Shown piece after piece: positions 1-15,400 of a stretch of DNA of 64,000 nucleotides. Where the stretch lies: contig DF240721.1 of assembly GCA_000507305.1 (NCBI GenBank), positions 40,722-104,721 of the forward strand, read 5' to 3'. This DNA comes from Breviolum minutum Mf 1.05b.01. Its lineage: Eukaryota > Sar > Dinophyceae > Suessiales > Symbiodiniaceae. Position numbers and translations under genes: made by a program. The notes under the pieces are model-generated. The model ran no database searches, was not told the DNA's origin, and worked only from the letters and a program-made list of their open reading frames with translations. Every line of letters starts with the position of its first letter. The stretch's first letter is position 1.

Positions 1-86
1 GTTTGCAGATTCATCTTAACAAAGGTCTCAACACGCATAAAAGGCAGGTGAACCTCGAAAAAAAAAACTCTTAATTTTCATACTAC

Positions 87-175
87 TGGTTGTTTGATAG
101 GGATCCCTATAATGGTTTATTATAATCCCTACATACCCGGGTAGTATAATCCCCAACAAATACCCTAAACAACCA
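87..175. mobile_element. Family H TIR element
   Basis: TGGTTGTTT...AAACAACCA ends, core GGGATCCCTATAAT and TAATCCCTACATA. Core shared with 19088-19212. Confidence 0.8.
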
Positions 176-1251
176 GGATTTGTTCATTCCTCATGTGGTT
201 CAGTAGCAAGTGACCCAAGCTGGTCAAGGACACCTATGACGAGTCTTGGAGCTTTCCCCAATCTTTCATTGGTTTGCCTTTGGTCTGACCCCCAGGATTC
301 CAGTCACAAATGAATAAATGAAGGTTTAGGTTTGGATTCCCTACCCAAAAAATATGTATATAACCTTTTTTTGGGTGGTGACTGGCTTGCATCCTGGGGC
401 CCGGGGGGTAGATTGTAGATCCCAGGTTTCCCATGATTGGAAGTCATCTCCATCGGCCAAGCATCTCTTGACTGATCTGTAGGAAGGGCACAAAGCCAGA
501 GAGCCGATTCCTAAAGGTCGCTACCGAAGCTGACTCGAAGGCACTGGCAGGTCACCACTGTCCCACCCTTTTAGCGAAACGGATTGATCGATACATCCGG
601 AAATACATGCCAAGTTGGAAGGGACCGAATCCTGAAATGTTGAAACTTTTTCAAATATGCAGAATTCACCTTCACTTAGGACTTTTAGGACTTAGACTAA
701 GCAAGTATTGCAGGATATCAGTGATATCAGTATGTTATACGTTCAACAAATGGAGGCCTCGATCCCTGACCACCAGCAAAACTAGAGTATCTGAAGGATC
801 TTGATGCTTCCTAAAGCTTCATGTAGTTCCCCACCCTTCCCAAAATTGTCCGATGAAATCATTCCCCAGGTGGTCAGGTGGTCCCTCATCATAGGTGGTC
901 CATTGCTGCATCCTCCAGGCGGTCAGGGCTTCCCGAACAACTTTGCTGATTTGCCCTTGACGTTCAAGCCTTTCCCCACCTGAGAATGAAATCTGCATCA
1001 AGCCTTCCAAAGGAGAATGAAGGGTACATTAGTACATGCGTTGGGTCCGACGCCTCAAGCTCTGTAACAGGGGATAAACAAAGGTTAATTAAGGTCCCTT
1101 AGTAAAATTGTGATGATTATGTTCCCACTGTTGAAGGGTTTAGAGCTGCCCCCAATATATTCGCTTTATATATATACATGCATACCGCAGGCGACTCTCC
1201 AATGCGTACTATCTTTTTGAACAACCATACTGTATCCCTTCGGAGGGTTTT

Positions 1252-1277
1252 GGATATCCCGCCACGGTGGGATATCC
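1252..1277. repeat. Short perfect hairpin
   Basis: GGATATCCC, 8-base loop, GGGATATCC; each arm is itself nearly palindromic. Confidence 0.8.
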
Positions 1278-1454
1278 TGGGGCTACATTGGGCCTTTGTG
1301 GGAGCTTCCCGCTTGTCAAGGTTTGTTGAATGACAACTTTTCCCTTTGGTGAGGTTGGAAGATGTGTCTTGTGGGTTCAGGCAATCATTATTTGCATATG
1401 GTTTGGGAGAAGAGCGCCAAGGACATTCGGCTCTCCTCCTTGGCCCGGGTCATC

Positions 1455-1734
<280 letters not shown>

Positions 1735-2962
1735 CGCCACGACCACTATCACTATCACACAACTCATTGATATCTGATAAGACCTTGATGCTAGTGCTGT
1801 TGTGAGATGTTGTGAGCATCTATTGGCTGGACACCTCTCGACTGCTCTTCGGAAAACCGTCAGGCACAAGGCCCTCCACTCGCCCCCGCAGTCCCCTAAT
1901 CGCTGTCATTCCAATCCTATGCCGCTCCGGAGTTCATCGATTTCATCGATTCCATGGCCGCAACACTCCCTTAATTTTGGGCACCCCTACAGCGACGCCA
2001 CTCAACATTTTGGCAATGGCATCGCGGCTCGTGGGTCGATAGACTGCGAACCTGGTTGACGAAAAGATCCACTTTTTGTGTTTCGAAGATATACAAAGAA
2101 ACAACCTCACCTGCTTGAACGTACATTAGAAAACAGAGACCCAAAAGGAGAAAGAGAGAGGGTGAAATCCACAAATATACATTTATAGACATGCATGCAT
2201 ACGTAGAACTGAACTGTTCAAGTACCATTTAAATCTAAAGGTATCATATGGCATCAACAATGCATCACAAGCATGGTATATCTCAACTACATTCATCCCG
2301 CAGGCTCCAAGGACCCGAGCCACTCTGTATCTTCACCTGAAAATTGACAGCAGAACGGGGTTGAAGACATGAGATACGCAACAACCTGCTACCTAAAAAC
2401 GCTTAGATTCCCACCAAGCCCATTGACACGATCGTTCTTTTTCTGACAAAGCTGCTTACCAACATCATCCAACAAAAATCAGATTTTTCGGTACGGGAGA
2501 AAAGGAGAAAAGGTGAAAAACAGGTGCTGCAAAGTTGGGACCGCTGGGATTTTCTTTGTTTTTTGATGGGATTTTCTCCTTGAAGCTGCTCGACTGTTGA
2601 CCCGTGACCCTGATCCAGTTCAACTGGTTCGACCGCGCCGGATCCGGAACCGGTGCGGGTAGGCCCCGAAATCGTGGTCCGGTCGTCCTTTTTGGACCAC
2701 GATTTCGCCAGCCTTTTGTTGGGGAGAAACGTAGCAACACAGTGGTCCAACTTGGCACACACTGTTGAAATGTATCATCGACTGGGGAGGGAAGCCACAT
2801 CGTCAGAGAAGCATTTTAAGTTCAAAATGATGTTGCAGCAGTTGATTTGCATAAGGAAAAATGACAGAAATTGACAACCCTCACGGTGAGGTCATGCTGA
2901 AAATTGCAGCTCACGGCATTCGAACCGCTTGCGACATTGCGCCCAGCCTTGGTCTATGGTCA

Positions 2963-3110
2963 TGGCTAGTCAACCTGTACCCCCCTAACCTACCTGCCCG
3001 GAAATAGGGGCTTAATAAAGCCTTATTAAGGGAAACCAATGGTCAATAAGCCATCAAGAAGGCCCTATTTCTGGGGGAGTACGCTAGGAGGGGGGTAGGT
3101 TGATTAGCCA
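2963..3110. mobile_element. Family I TIR element
   Basis: TGGCTA(G/A)TCAACCT...ACCCCCCT inverted ends and core TTATTAAGGGAAACCAATGG. Confidence 0.88.
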
Positions 3111-3474
3111 TAATATGGAGCTTACCGTTGTTCTCCTGATTGCCCAAGAGGAAAATCCTAGAAGCTCGGGGCCTAATGGGTTTTGGGCTGAAGTTGTTTC
3201 CAACATATATAGGTTTAAAATGGTTTAAACCCTAGTCACTAGTCATCATTCTTTACAAGTGCACGTCAATTTCGTATGTGTTCTTATCTGCAGTTGTTAG
3301 TACCATAGCAGCTACATGAAACACCTGAAGTGCTAAGCAATGGCTGTTTCATCCAGGATCCCTGCCAATTTTTGTTGCAATTCCGAAGTAGTACCATTCT
3401 GCAAAATTGTCACCATGATCGTGGGATTCAGACATGATAAGCTAAGTACCAGTCCTTGGTAGAGGCCAGTATGC

Positions 3475-6400
3475 CAAGGGGCATGCAGCAAGCCTTCAGT
3501 GGTTGCCATCCCTTCTCGCAAGCCTCATGCAGATACAAATTGGGCTCAACGTTTTTCATCATCGTCACGGTCATCATCTCCATCCTTGTTATGGAAACCA
3601 GTAACCAGCACCCTGCAAACAATTAATTTACTGAACAGATCATCGCACAAATCATCTATATAAAATCTTTAAACAAAAAAGATCCTCCTAATAACAACTC
3701 CATGCACCCTCTTCCCAGCAATTTTCCCAGAATCTTTCCGCCAAACTACCGAAATGACCGACACAAAGGTGACCGCATTGGGCTCAACCAGTGAATCTCC
3801 CATGGCATCAAAGAGGAACAAGGCACGCTGCCAGCGACCTCGCCAGGACAACTCACAACTCCAGAATTGAATGACTTTCCCTTTTTAACTGCTTCTTACT
3901 CAGCCAAAGGACCATAAAATAAAAGTTTGAGCTTGATTTTTCCTACTAAATATGTAACCCCCAAAAGTTTAAAGGTTGGCCATTGGCTGAGTCAGGCTTG
4001 AAATTTAGAGCATCTTAATGGCTTCACACATGTCCAGTCATAACTAAATGTTTGCCCATCTCTGTTTTGGTTCACAAATACCCAACACCTTTGGAAAATT
4101 GCCGACACTAAAGATGCCCTAAGGTGAGTGGATTACACCATGGATTTTTTCAGCCCAACCAGCGAAATTTCCAAGTTTAGGTGCTAATCAAAAATCTCTC
4201 AATGAGAAAGGAAGGTTACAAAATAAATTCAAAAATGACAGGATGATAGAATCCTGTTCCTAGCTCCCAATGTCTGAATGATTGGATGAGTTGAGCATGA
4301 TTTGATGACTTTACCAAAATCTTAAATTGAAACATTGGCTTTCTTTCTCTTCTCTATATATAGACTACCTTTGTTTTCAAAAGCAACTGTGACAGACAAA
4401 ACAACGGAAACTTCTGTCTCGTTGAACCCACGGGATGTCCGGCCTGCTTGGTGGAGGGAGGCAACCACTGCAGAGAAGGAGATCACATCCCCTTGCGGCA
4501 TGACCTGTGGATGCCGAGATTTTTTGGATGGATTTCTTCCATGAAGTCTCTTAACTCTGGTGCCTTTCAAGCCAAGTTGAATCTAAAGAAAGGCACTTTG
4601 ATCTCTAATGATCATTTATCTGGCCGAAGTATAATATTTCACCAACCTAGATTTGCCTGAAATAAGGGGTCCCATTTCCCGAAACCTCTTCGCTACATTT
4701 TGGGCCCCCAAAACTCCCGTGAGGTCGCTAAAATTTGACCAGATGGATGAAAAAAAGGAGTTCTTTACATCAACGAATAGTTGGAGGGAAAAAAACGCTT
4801 CCAAAATTCACAACTTATAATCTTGTGATTCACCCTCCCTGGAACTAACATAGCACCTGAAACACTGGGGTTGGAAGATGAGTTTCCTTTTGGAAAGACC
4901 TCCTGCTTGGTGCTATGTTAGTTTTCGGAAGTGTATATACAATGCTGGTTTTCTGGTGGATGTGGCTGAAAGGGATTTTACCTCAAGCCATTTACATCAC
5001 CCAAAACTGTCAATTCCATTGCACTACCGAAGTCAGAAGGTGTGTCGGTGTGTCTGGCGTCAATCGCCTCGATTGTTGAGGTCTTTCAGTTTTTGCTTCA
5101 ATCAATCAAAGGCTGATGGATGTTTGGTGAAACAACCAATGTTTTTTACATACAGACATACAGAAATAACTTATATTATATACGTATAGAATCATCCATC
5201 TGAAAACCACCACCACTAAAGAATTGACTGTTCATCGCTTTTTTCTCATGATGATCCATGTCACCCGAAGCTCATAGTCTGTGTTGCTTGGTTTTCCCCC
5301 CGCATTTGTTTGTTTCCTTTCACATTGCCTCATTCAAAAAATAGAGCGCCAGTTGCCATTTCCTGCCCTTTTCACATGCACTGATCGTTGCATTGAAGCT
5401 GATCTTACTGGGCACCACGTCAGCCTCCAACCAGGTGGTGATGCATCGACATGCATGGACATGTGGCATGATCGGGGCTCTTCAAACCTGAAAAATGGAC
5501 AAGACTCACGTGAAACAGGAAGGATCCTTCACCAATGCTCGTCCTTCCAATAATCATACCCAGTTTAGTGGAGTTTAGTGGGCCCCTTTTTAAAAGACAC
5601 GGCTCGTTTCGTTTCCTCTACAAGCAACCCAGTCATTGTCCATGGATTGCTCGCCCTCCCGTTTTCCACCAACGCTACCTATCTCTTCGTTCCAACACTC
5701 CATGTAATCCAAGCATCAACCTCTCTTCATCTTAACTTACCTTCATCTACCCGCTACCCCAACCCGGGCCACCTTTGGTTGGTTTCCCAACCCGAAAAAA
5801 ATTAGCGGGGAAATCTCTGCCTGAAGCATGGTATTGAAGAGGAAAACAGCCATCTGCCAATGCCCAACTTTCTCACAGGAACTGATCGCTGCATTGAAGC
5901 CTATTACCTGGGTCCAGTAGCATCTGAAGCTGTTGAACGAACTACCCCGTTACCTAACGGGAACTGGGAAGGAGTCCATATCTGGCCAAATTATGATATT
6001 TCACCAACATGGATTTCCCTGAAATACACCATTTTGGGTGAGGTCGTGTGAGGTCGCCAGAATTTGACCATAACATATCTCACCAAACGGGAAAGCCGGA
6101 AAATCATCGACCCAAACATATGCATGTACCTTGGGTGGGGATATGTTGGTGCCCCGAAGAAAAATTGAATCACATGAGTTCTGATTGATCCAAGATTATC
6201 TAAGTACCAACCTATCCGAGAACAAATCTGAAAAATACTGCAGCTCCAAGTGAGCAACATTCTAGGAGCCTCCTTTTTTCAGACTGATGTAGCATGATGT
6301 AACGACTATATCAAAAATCTAACTACTGTAAACCACACCTCAAAAACGAAAGTTTTAACATCTCCTGGAAAATCCAAGTCACATCTCCCAGATCTGAACG

Positions 6401-9400
6401 CATACCCAAGAGCAGTATCGCCTCCTGCCATTTCCTGCCCTTTTCATAAGCGCTGATAGCAGTGCTCCGAGCCACGGTTTCATCTGCAAACGATTCGAAA
6501 AATGATGTCAGTGGGTTTTCTAATTGGATGCACTGAAAAACAATTAACAAACAAGGATGAGGAAGTATCAAAGTAAAATTGGGTCAATGGAGTGAAACCT
6601 GGTTCCCTTAATAGGTGGTAGGTACTTTTTTTTATCACCCAATTGGCAATATATAAGTGGTACCACCTATTAAGGGAACCAGAAACAACCATTGATTGGG
6701 TGTCATTTCCCTTCTTGTAAAATTCACCGTATCTGGTCTGATCGTTTTCGAAAAAGGTGTTTTTGCTGTCGATCAATTTAGTGCCTGAAAAATCCTGAAA
6801 ATCCTAGCCCTGTTGCTGTCTTTGTTGACTTTTTGATCCATGCTCTCGTTGGGGGATATTCTCAGGGCTTTTCTCGGTAGCACAGCACTGTTTGGTACTA
6901 TGACTATGTTGGTATCCATCTGCATCTCATCTACAGAATAGTTTGAATAGTTTAAGGGAGTCGGTTTCCGAATGATGTTTTGGCTCCAGAGACATTGAAT
7001 AAGTGCCTCTCCAACGGCAAATAGAAATTACAAGGTATCTCTTTCTAGGTTCAATCAGTGTTTTCACAACGATTCCTCAACCATCCAATCCTCCAATCCC
7101 TCACCAGCCCTGACTTGTCTTCCCCATTGAAAAACTGGATTCCTCCATCTGGATTCTTAGGATATTAAAACTATGTATACTTCCCCCCATCCAAATTTTG
7201 GTTCCCCCGGATTCATCCGGTGTCCGGAGATTGGTCACGATCCACGTTTTTCGGTCCGGTCCCTCACCTCCCATGTCCGTCCAAAGCTGCAGGCTACGCA
7301 GCCATTGCGCCACTGCCGTGCTGGAGGTCATCGCCGAATTCAAGGAGTTTCCATCCTCGTCGAGTTGTCGTCGCGAGAAGTCGTTTGTTGAGCAACCGTT
7401 GGTTGCATGTGGTTTGAAGTGGAGATTTTGTCAGGTTAAACATTGATGTTGTGTTTGAAGTGGATATGTTGGTCATGTTAGATGGATCAAACTAAAAATG
7501 TTTCTTGCCAAAAAAGCTGTGATCAGCCGTTCCTGTGTTGGGGGGATCATGGTAAGACTCGCATAGGGCATAGGCTTTAGCTATACGGATTTATATAGTT
7601 TTCTTTCCAAGCAAGTTGGCTATTTTCCAATGAACTAGATGCCAAGTCACCGGCATCAAATAGATTTGCCGCATCGAATCCATCAAAAACCAGGCCTGGG
7701 AATAGCTTCCCAGCAACCGCAAAAAAACAGCAGGTCTCGTGAAAAAGCATGGAAAAAACGAGAATTTACATAGGGGTCATAGGGGGTTGAAAAGGGGGAG
7801 GGTTACCAACTTCTGGAGGTGTTTCTTTCCCAAACCCCTGTGAATTTACAATTTCAATATGCACCAAAGATGGTTCGAAGGCATTCCGTTCACGTACTCA
7901 TCAGCCCTTGCTACCTGAACACTCTTTTCTCTGGCTCTTTGACTCGCAACTCGCGATTCCCCGGGTGTTTTCTGCCTGTTGCCAGTGTCCAGAAGTTTGG
8001 CAGCCAGCAACACATGCATTATATGTGATCAAATCCTCAGATACTCAAGTATCCACAGCCATCCACAGCCAAACCTTGAACCAGCAACAACGAGACCCTA
8101 CACCAAAAGTGACAAAAATACCGAATACATGGCCTGTAATCCCCAAATCCTATCTTGTTCTACCAAGTTTCCGCTTGCAAATCTCTGACCTTCATATCAT
8201 CCATGATCTTCAAAGCCTGTTCGTTCATAGCAGCTTTTGCCATAGCACTGACAACGCTGCCAAAGCTGATGCTGTCGGGCTCCTTTTGTTCGCCTTGGTT
8301 TTTTGCAGGTCAAAATGGGTCAAGCTTTACCAGTACTTGGAGGATCATGACAGTTAGTACGTAGTTAGGATCACCCAAATTTTTATAGCCATTTATAAGC
8401 CATTTGGAAGGGGTCCCATAACCCCAGTTAGGGGACAACAACTAACCATGGTTATTAGCCACTTAGTATATAAATTTAAATGATCCTCCAAGTAAAGGCC
8501 CTAGAACAGTCTTTCAATTATTGGCCAAGGAAGTCCAGTAATCAACCGCCGCTCTCTCCATCTGGTTCAATCTGCACAGGTCAAGGGACATAGAGCCGCG
8601 AAGAAGGCGAGAGCCAAAGGCCACTGTGACCCATTGTCACAAGCAGAAATCATGGAGTTGAAGGTTACCACATTGGCTTCCACTGATGCAATTGACCTAC
8701 GTCAGATTCGAAAGTCGGGGATTTTTCTTTGGGGGGAAGTAGAGGAAAGATAGCTGTACACTGTACACTCATATAGACTCGCCACACTCAAAAATACAAA
8801 AGCGCAGCCATGAGTCAAGCGGAGAAACCAAATGCCATTGTACCACCAGCTTTTTTCAGTACAAAAATATTCACTGAACTCTGGAGATGGCAGAATGCTA
8901 AAATGGATGGCCTCCCATTCCTATGTGTCAACAGGTTCATAAACTGATAGAAAACAGGGAAAGAAAAGAAATAACATACAGTGTATATATAATTGCATAT
9001 ATGTAAATTTACAAGAAACATATCTGATGTGCCCTGGTTTTTTTGACAAAAAACTTCCGGAAATTTTCCGGAGGTTTGCACTTCCAAAAGTTTTCCACCA
9101 ACCTTTGACCTACCAACCAGTTCGGTTGGTTTTTTTTCCGAGGTGCTGGCGCTGAAAAACGAGGAGGGCTCTTTGCCATTGTGCACAAGTCCCTAAGGCA
9201 CTGAGCAATGTACTGAAACTTACCTTAGCCCAGTAGAAACACAAGTGACCTCACACTTGACTTTTTTCCCCCAAAAAAATACGAGGAAAAGAGAGGAAAA
9301 GTTGGAGGACACGAGCGATTTTTATGATGAGATGTATTCAATTGCATGGGATTCCGAGAGGAATCATGTGAAGGGATCTGAGTCAAAAAGAAATGTGAGA

Positions 9401-12400
9401 CTTCAGCTTCCACTCTGATACTAAGGGTGATGATATATATATATATATATGTATATATATACATATATATATATATTGTTTTCTATATGCGCATATATCC
9501 ATAAAAACATATATCAATGTTGATTTCATATGATGTAATATCAATCTGTCCAGGATTCCCCCCGCCATGTATTGGGCAAACACCTTCCCAACACTCATGG
9601 CTTGAGGATGGTTAAAGCAGTGGATTTTATTGGTCGGATAGTATGTATATCCTTTGCAATTGTATAAACCATTGGTTTTAAATGTCAAACCATTGTCAAA
9701 CCATTGGTGCCATTGACAATGCATGTATATAACCAAACAAACCTATGTTATTGGTGGCAGTCACTATGACAATTGGTAAAAGATGTTGTCCAACAAAACT
9801 GGTTGGTGGTTTCAACCCATCTGAAAAATATCAGTCAAATTGGAAATCTTCCCCAAATAGGAGTGAAAACAAAAAATATTTGAAACCACCACCTAGAAAA
9901 TATATCACTTGGCTCAAAAGTCTTGAACCCGCAAAAGCTGGATAAACAGAATACAATCAACATGACCAGGAAATTTTCCAGTCCCAAACTTTATATCCCC
10001 CCCCCATTTTTTGCGAACCATAGTCATCCCTGTAATCCAACATAGCTGGCTGGAAAATCCACAATCCAAAAAAAAAACATCTTTAGTTCCATTTCCCCGC
10101 CTGCTATCTTGAATTAGCAACAGGTGGCCGTGTTAATTTGCTCAGTTTACCACGTTTGCTTGAAGCTTTCCCATGGTCTCAAAGAGATCCAAGGCATATT
10201 GCCATTCCCCAGACTTCTCACTGCAACTCATCAAAGCCTGAACGGGTTGAACTCATGGATATCCCCTGGAAAAGGACTCAGAAGAAACTTCTGTTCATCT
10301 TCCAAGCATCAATTTTCATCTTCGTTTTCAGGGGGGTAAAGGTTGGAAGTGTTTAAGCTTCAAAAATTTACTAAACTAAGTCACTCGCATCCTCACATCA
10401 CCGAATCATTTCCCCAAATGTATTAAATTTTGGATCTTTACCCCCTTGAACGTTTTAAGAAACCATAGAATCGGTGCATGGGATACCCCTACCTTATTCC
10501 AAAACTAAATGGTGATTAATTTGGGACCAAATGATGCATGTTTTCCAATTCTTCGTGGCAACACAAAGGTCAATTCTGGTATGGTTTATATACGTCTCCA
10601 GGGTATCCAATTTCCAAATGTTATGCATTTTATGCTGTGTTTGGTGCTTTTCAGATGGAATTCTGGTATTCCACCAATTGGAAAACCGTTTGAAATAAGA
10701 CAAGAACCCCTTTATATGACTTGAGAATACTTGAGATGCATGTGTAGCAAGATGTATATATATATATGCAAATATTATCAGAATGATATGATATGTATGT
10801 ATGTGTTTATATAAGAATATATATTTATACATATACATATTCAAAGTAAGCATAAACCACCACTGGGCATGACGACCGTAATTTGACCAGAGTTGAGGGC
10901 CCGCAAGATTTGCTTTGACAAAAGCCGTCTGGTAATCACAATCAATGTGCCTCTAATTGTGGAAGGGCTTCCTTAAAGGGCCAGGTTTGCATGTTTCTGA
11001 AAAGCTCATACGGGCACAAAGCGTGCCAAATACGGAAACTCGGGGGCCAAGTTTGCCGAACTCATTCAAGACTCTTGAAACTGCACTTAGCCCAGTCATG
11101 GTCAGCAGTTGCTGTTTGAGAGACAAATCAAATTTTCCGAAATGTTCATAGCATCATGTAGCCGCATAATATGCTCATGAATTGTCTTGTCATTTGGCGC
11201 CCATTTCCCAGCCGAGCCACATTGTACGTGACCACATTAGCTCGAACCTGCGCAAGCACGCTCTATGCAAGGGATGCAGCTGGAAGTCGAATGGAATCAT
11301 CGAAAGACTAACAGGACCATAAAATCAGCAATGGGCCGACAAAATTCAGAACAACAAAAGTGGCGACATAACTGCAAATTGAGACTTTACTCCACTTGTA
11401 CTTGAGTATACCTCAGTTCCCTTCATTTGGAACCCTGCTGTTTTACACAACATCTCTTGGCATTGCTTGCACAGTCATTAGAAGAAACGTTTCAACATCC
11501 TAATGACTCCCATCTATTGTCAGTTGGACAAGTTGCAATTGATGACTGCATCGCGTCAAAAATCTGGAGTGCTTTGTGCCACTGCGAACCCTTGGCACCT
11601 TAACACCAATGAAAACCAATGCTACTGTTGATGGAAGAAATCCTGCACCAGTTGATAGGTAGTTTATCACATTATTTACAGGGTCTTTTACATCCCAGGT
11701 GGTGCAGGATTTCTTCCGTAAACAGTAGTTGGTGGTTTCAACCCATCCGAAAAATATGCTTGTCAAAATTGATCATCTCCCCAGCTAAGGTTAAAAATAA
11801 AAAATATTTGAATTCACCACCAAGAATAAAGTTGGCTTCCAAATGGCCGAGTTGTTCGACAGCAAGCTCCCTAAGAAAAGACAACATATCTCAATTCCGT
11901 CAAGATAGGTTCATCTTCAAGCCAAACATTTATTATATAACTATTGACTACCATCAATTCATGTCTATCCACCTATGAGAAACAAAAAAAACTACCCATA
12001 GATTCATGGTAGATTTCCTCACCAACCCATCCCTCCCAAATCTGATGTAACTCACGTGTTTCCCATGCCCAGGTGCAACAGCTGATGGCAGCGCTAAAGC
12101 TCACCACGGTTGGCTTCAGGCATTCAGTGAGTAACTGCAGGAACTTGAGGCCCATCTGCCATTGCCTGAAGTTTTCTTCACCAACGAGATCCATGATGGC
12201 ATGGTAGAAATCTAAAATGGAAGATATATATTTTTTGGGGGGGAAATGGTGTGACCTAGGTGTTGTGCCCCCCCAAAAAAAAAACAGATATGTTATGTTC
12301 ATGGTCATAGTAACTATCTACTCCATAATGTCTATGTTCAAGCTATGTAGTCTTCTATATCTCTCTGTCATACAAAGGCCCCCCATTCTCACTTGATGAA

Positions 12401-15400
12401 GGGTCCACGTGGCAAGTGATGCCCCCTTCTCGCATGCACTGATGGCCGCATTGAAACCTTAGGATGGCGCAAGAATCGTAAGGAAGTGCTACACTGTCTA
12501 TGCTCTCCGTGAAAACCGATGGAAGAAACCCAGTATTATTGGGAGCCGAAAAACCCATGGCGACATCTAACTTCTAATCAAATTGAACACCTGGACAAAA
12601 TGGTCAAAATAAATTCAATGTTCTCTTCTTTTTGGTTCCTACTTGGGAAAAATGAAAAAATACAAATCCTGAATTTCACCACATTTTTTTGTTGGTTCAA
12701 ATTCAAGCCATCGAACCAACCACATCAGCTGCCACTCTGCCTTTAAAAGGCATCTCTTGGAAAACATCAAGTGCAATCTGCCTGAGTCGGAATCGGATTT
12801 CAATGATCTCAACTACCTGGAACCCCAAACAACTACCCGGATTTGCTTGATCCCCCCCAAATGGGCAATCATCCCTGTTTTCATATGACAAATCATGGAT
12901 TGCGACTATCCTCCTGCATGAATCACCAAGATTAGACATATACACAAACCTGGGACCAGAAACATCCATGTATTAAACGGTTGTTTCAATTGGATGATTT
13001 CAAACCTTTACATAGGAAATGGTTGTTTCACCAAACATCCAATTTAAACTGGTTGTTTGGGATTCCAGGTGCATACCAAACGAGTGTAGTGTCTAAAAAA
13101 CAGGGAATTTTCTACATGATGAAATCATGACATCTCTAATGAACTAGCGTTTTGGGGGGGGCTGTAGTGGAAGGTTTTCAAGTACAAAAGAGCTAGTTCT
13201 TTAATACTTCAACAAATTCACCAGGGGAAACAATCAACCCATTCTTTTTAGACGAGGCGCTAGGGCAATTAGATGAGACAGTCAGAGGCCCCACCCGCAA
13301 GTTTACCCACACAAGCCCCACAGTGAAAAGGATGGAGGAGAAGCAAGGAGGGGAAATACCATTTTGTGCAGGAATCTTTTTCGAAAATTTTGAAGGAAAA
13401 AAAACATACCATAGATTTTGTTCTGACTCACCTTCCGACTTAAAAATATCCAAATCAAAGGACCATCGGCCGCACTTCTCACAGGCACTGATTTTGGAGC
13501 TGAAGCTCAACACATCTGGTGTTAAATGACCTTTGACGACTTGAGGCGACGGCATGAGCGGCGTTTTTGGTCGGTGCAGGGTAAGGAGTGGCCGTGCATA
13601 CAAACGCATACAATCTTATGGTCTTTGTCTATCAAATCTCTCTCTAGCTATATACCAAAATATACGTAGATATATGATATATATATATATGTATATTTAC
13701 ATTACATATGTATATACATTATACCAACAATAATGAATTACAATCACTCACCTCACCAATCCTAAATTCAAATGAATTAAAGACATGTGTTTAGGGATTC
13801 CTTTATCAAGGTGCTTTTCCGTTGATAAGTTTCAGGTGAGGTCGTTGTAGCCACAGGACCTCTAAGGGTCATGTCTTTGAGGGCAACAAATTTTTACCTT
13901 GAAAACATGCCTGGTGTACGAAAACAAGTGCGCAATGAACGATTCGGATTTGAGGGTGGTGGTGGGATAAAGAATGACATTTAGCCGATACTTCATGTGA
14001 AATGGAAATGAAGTACACTCCCTGAAACTAACACTTCGCCCCCTAAAAATAGGTGATCCCAAACGGAAACCATCGTCTTCCCCATACTTCCATTTTTCAG
14101 GGGCGAACTGTTAGTTGCAACACTCCCTGTGTGTCAAATGATGTTACAAAAAATGTGCAAAATTCCACTTATGGCAGTTACTTGGACCAGACAGTTACAC
14201 AGAGCAAGCTGCCACTCCGTGGGGACTTCCCCCATCTATCCGTTACAAAGATGGGGAAGCCTACCCTTTGAGAGCCACATTTACCTACTTTCAACACAAC
14301 CTCCAGGTTTTTGTGAACCAAAAGCACCCTGAAAATCGATGACTTACACATAAATTCATTGTGAATTTGTCCAAGTCACCTACCAACAAGGCAAAGAAAG
14401 AGAGCGCCTGCTGCCATTGCCGACCCTTTTCACAGGCAGTGCTCATTGCATTGTAACCTCGCTTTTTTATCGCTCAATCGCTTCCGGGAACCGTGACATC
14501 CTTCAAATCGCTCCAGTTGGAAACGCGCGTTTTTGGCGAAAGAGTTTCCCAACGTTTCCCAAGTATCTGGTCAAATTATAATATTTCACCAACCTAGGTT
14601 TCCCTGAAATAAGAGATTTCCCTTACTAAACCACCATTTGGGGTGAGGTCGTGTGAGGTCGCAATAATTTGACCAGAAGTATAACCATGATTCTTTGCCT
14701 TTGTGTGACCACAAAATGTTTTTACATGTTGAAATTGTCAGTTGTTGTTTCGACAACAATATTTCTACCGTGCACATTTGTGAAAACACATGCTAACAAT
14801 ATGTATATATACTTATTATATACCTATATAATTATACATATATATATATATGTAAAAATAAAATTATATATAATATACATGTGTTTTTCTAATTTAATCC
14901 ACCAACGAACCCGAGGGGGAGCTCCAACCAAGATGATTTTTGTGACAGCTCAGGCCTCGCCATTCCCTTACACATCGATACAAATACTAAACATGATCTG
15001 GGCTTGAACTGCCGAACTGTCACCACCATATTGAGCATCCCCCCAGGTAACGACAGATCCATCTTCAAGAATCGCAGCAAAGGCCCCGTAAAGGTGGCCT
15101 NNNNNNNNNNNNNNNNNNNNNNNNNNNNNNNNNNNNNNNNNNNNNNNNNNNNNNNNNNNNNNNNNNNNNNNNNNNNNNNNNNTTCGTTTGCACGGCCCCA
15201 CGGTAAGGACGGATCCATCTGGCAGAATCGCAGCAAAGGCCCCAACCGTGACTTGAATCTGCTGCACACCCCTGAGCTGATCTCGAACTGCTGAACTGTC
15301 CCCGCCTTCGTTTGCAAGGCCCCAGGTAACGACAGATCCATCTGCCAGAGTCGCAGCAAAGGCCCCACCTGTGGCTTGAATCTTCCGCACACTCTTCAGC

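Noticed and set aside
1802..2059. Two overlapping plus-strand frames
   Set aside because: Neither has splice partners or recognisable sequence, and the strand is opposite to all assembled genes.
2900..2950. GGTTCGAATGCC (minus strand) resembling a tRNA T-arm
   Set aside because: The flanking stem does not pair and no anticodon arm or acceptor stem can be drawn.
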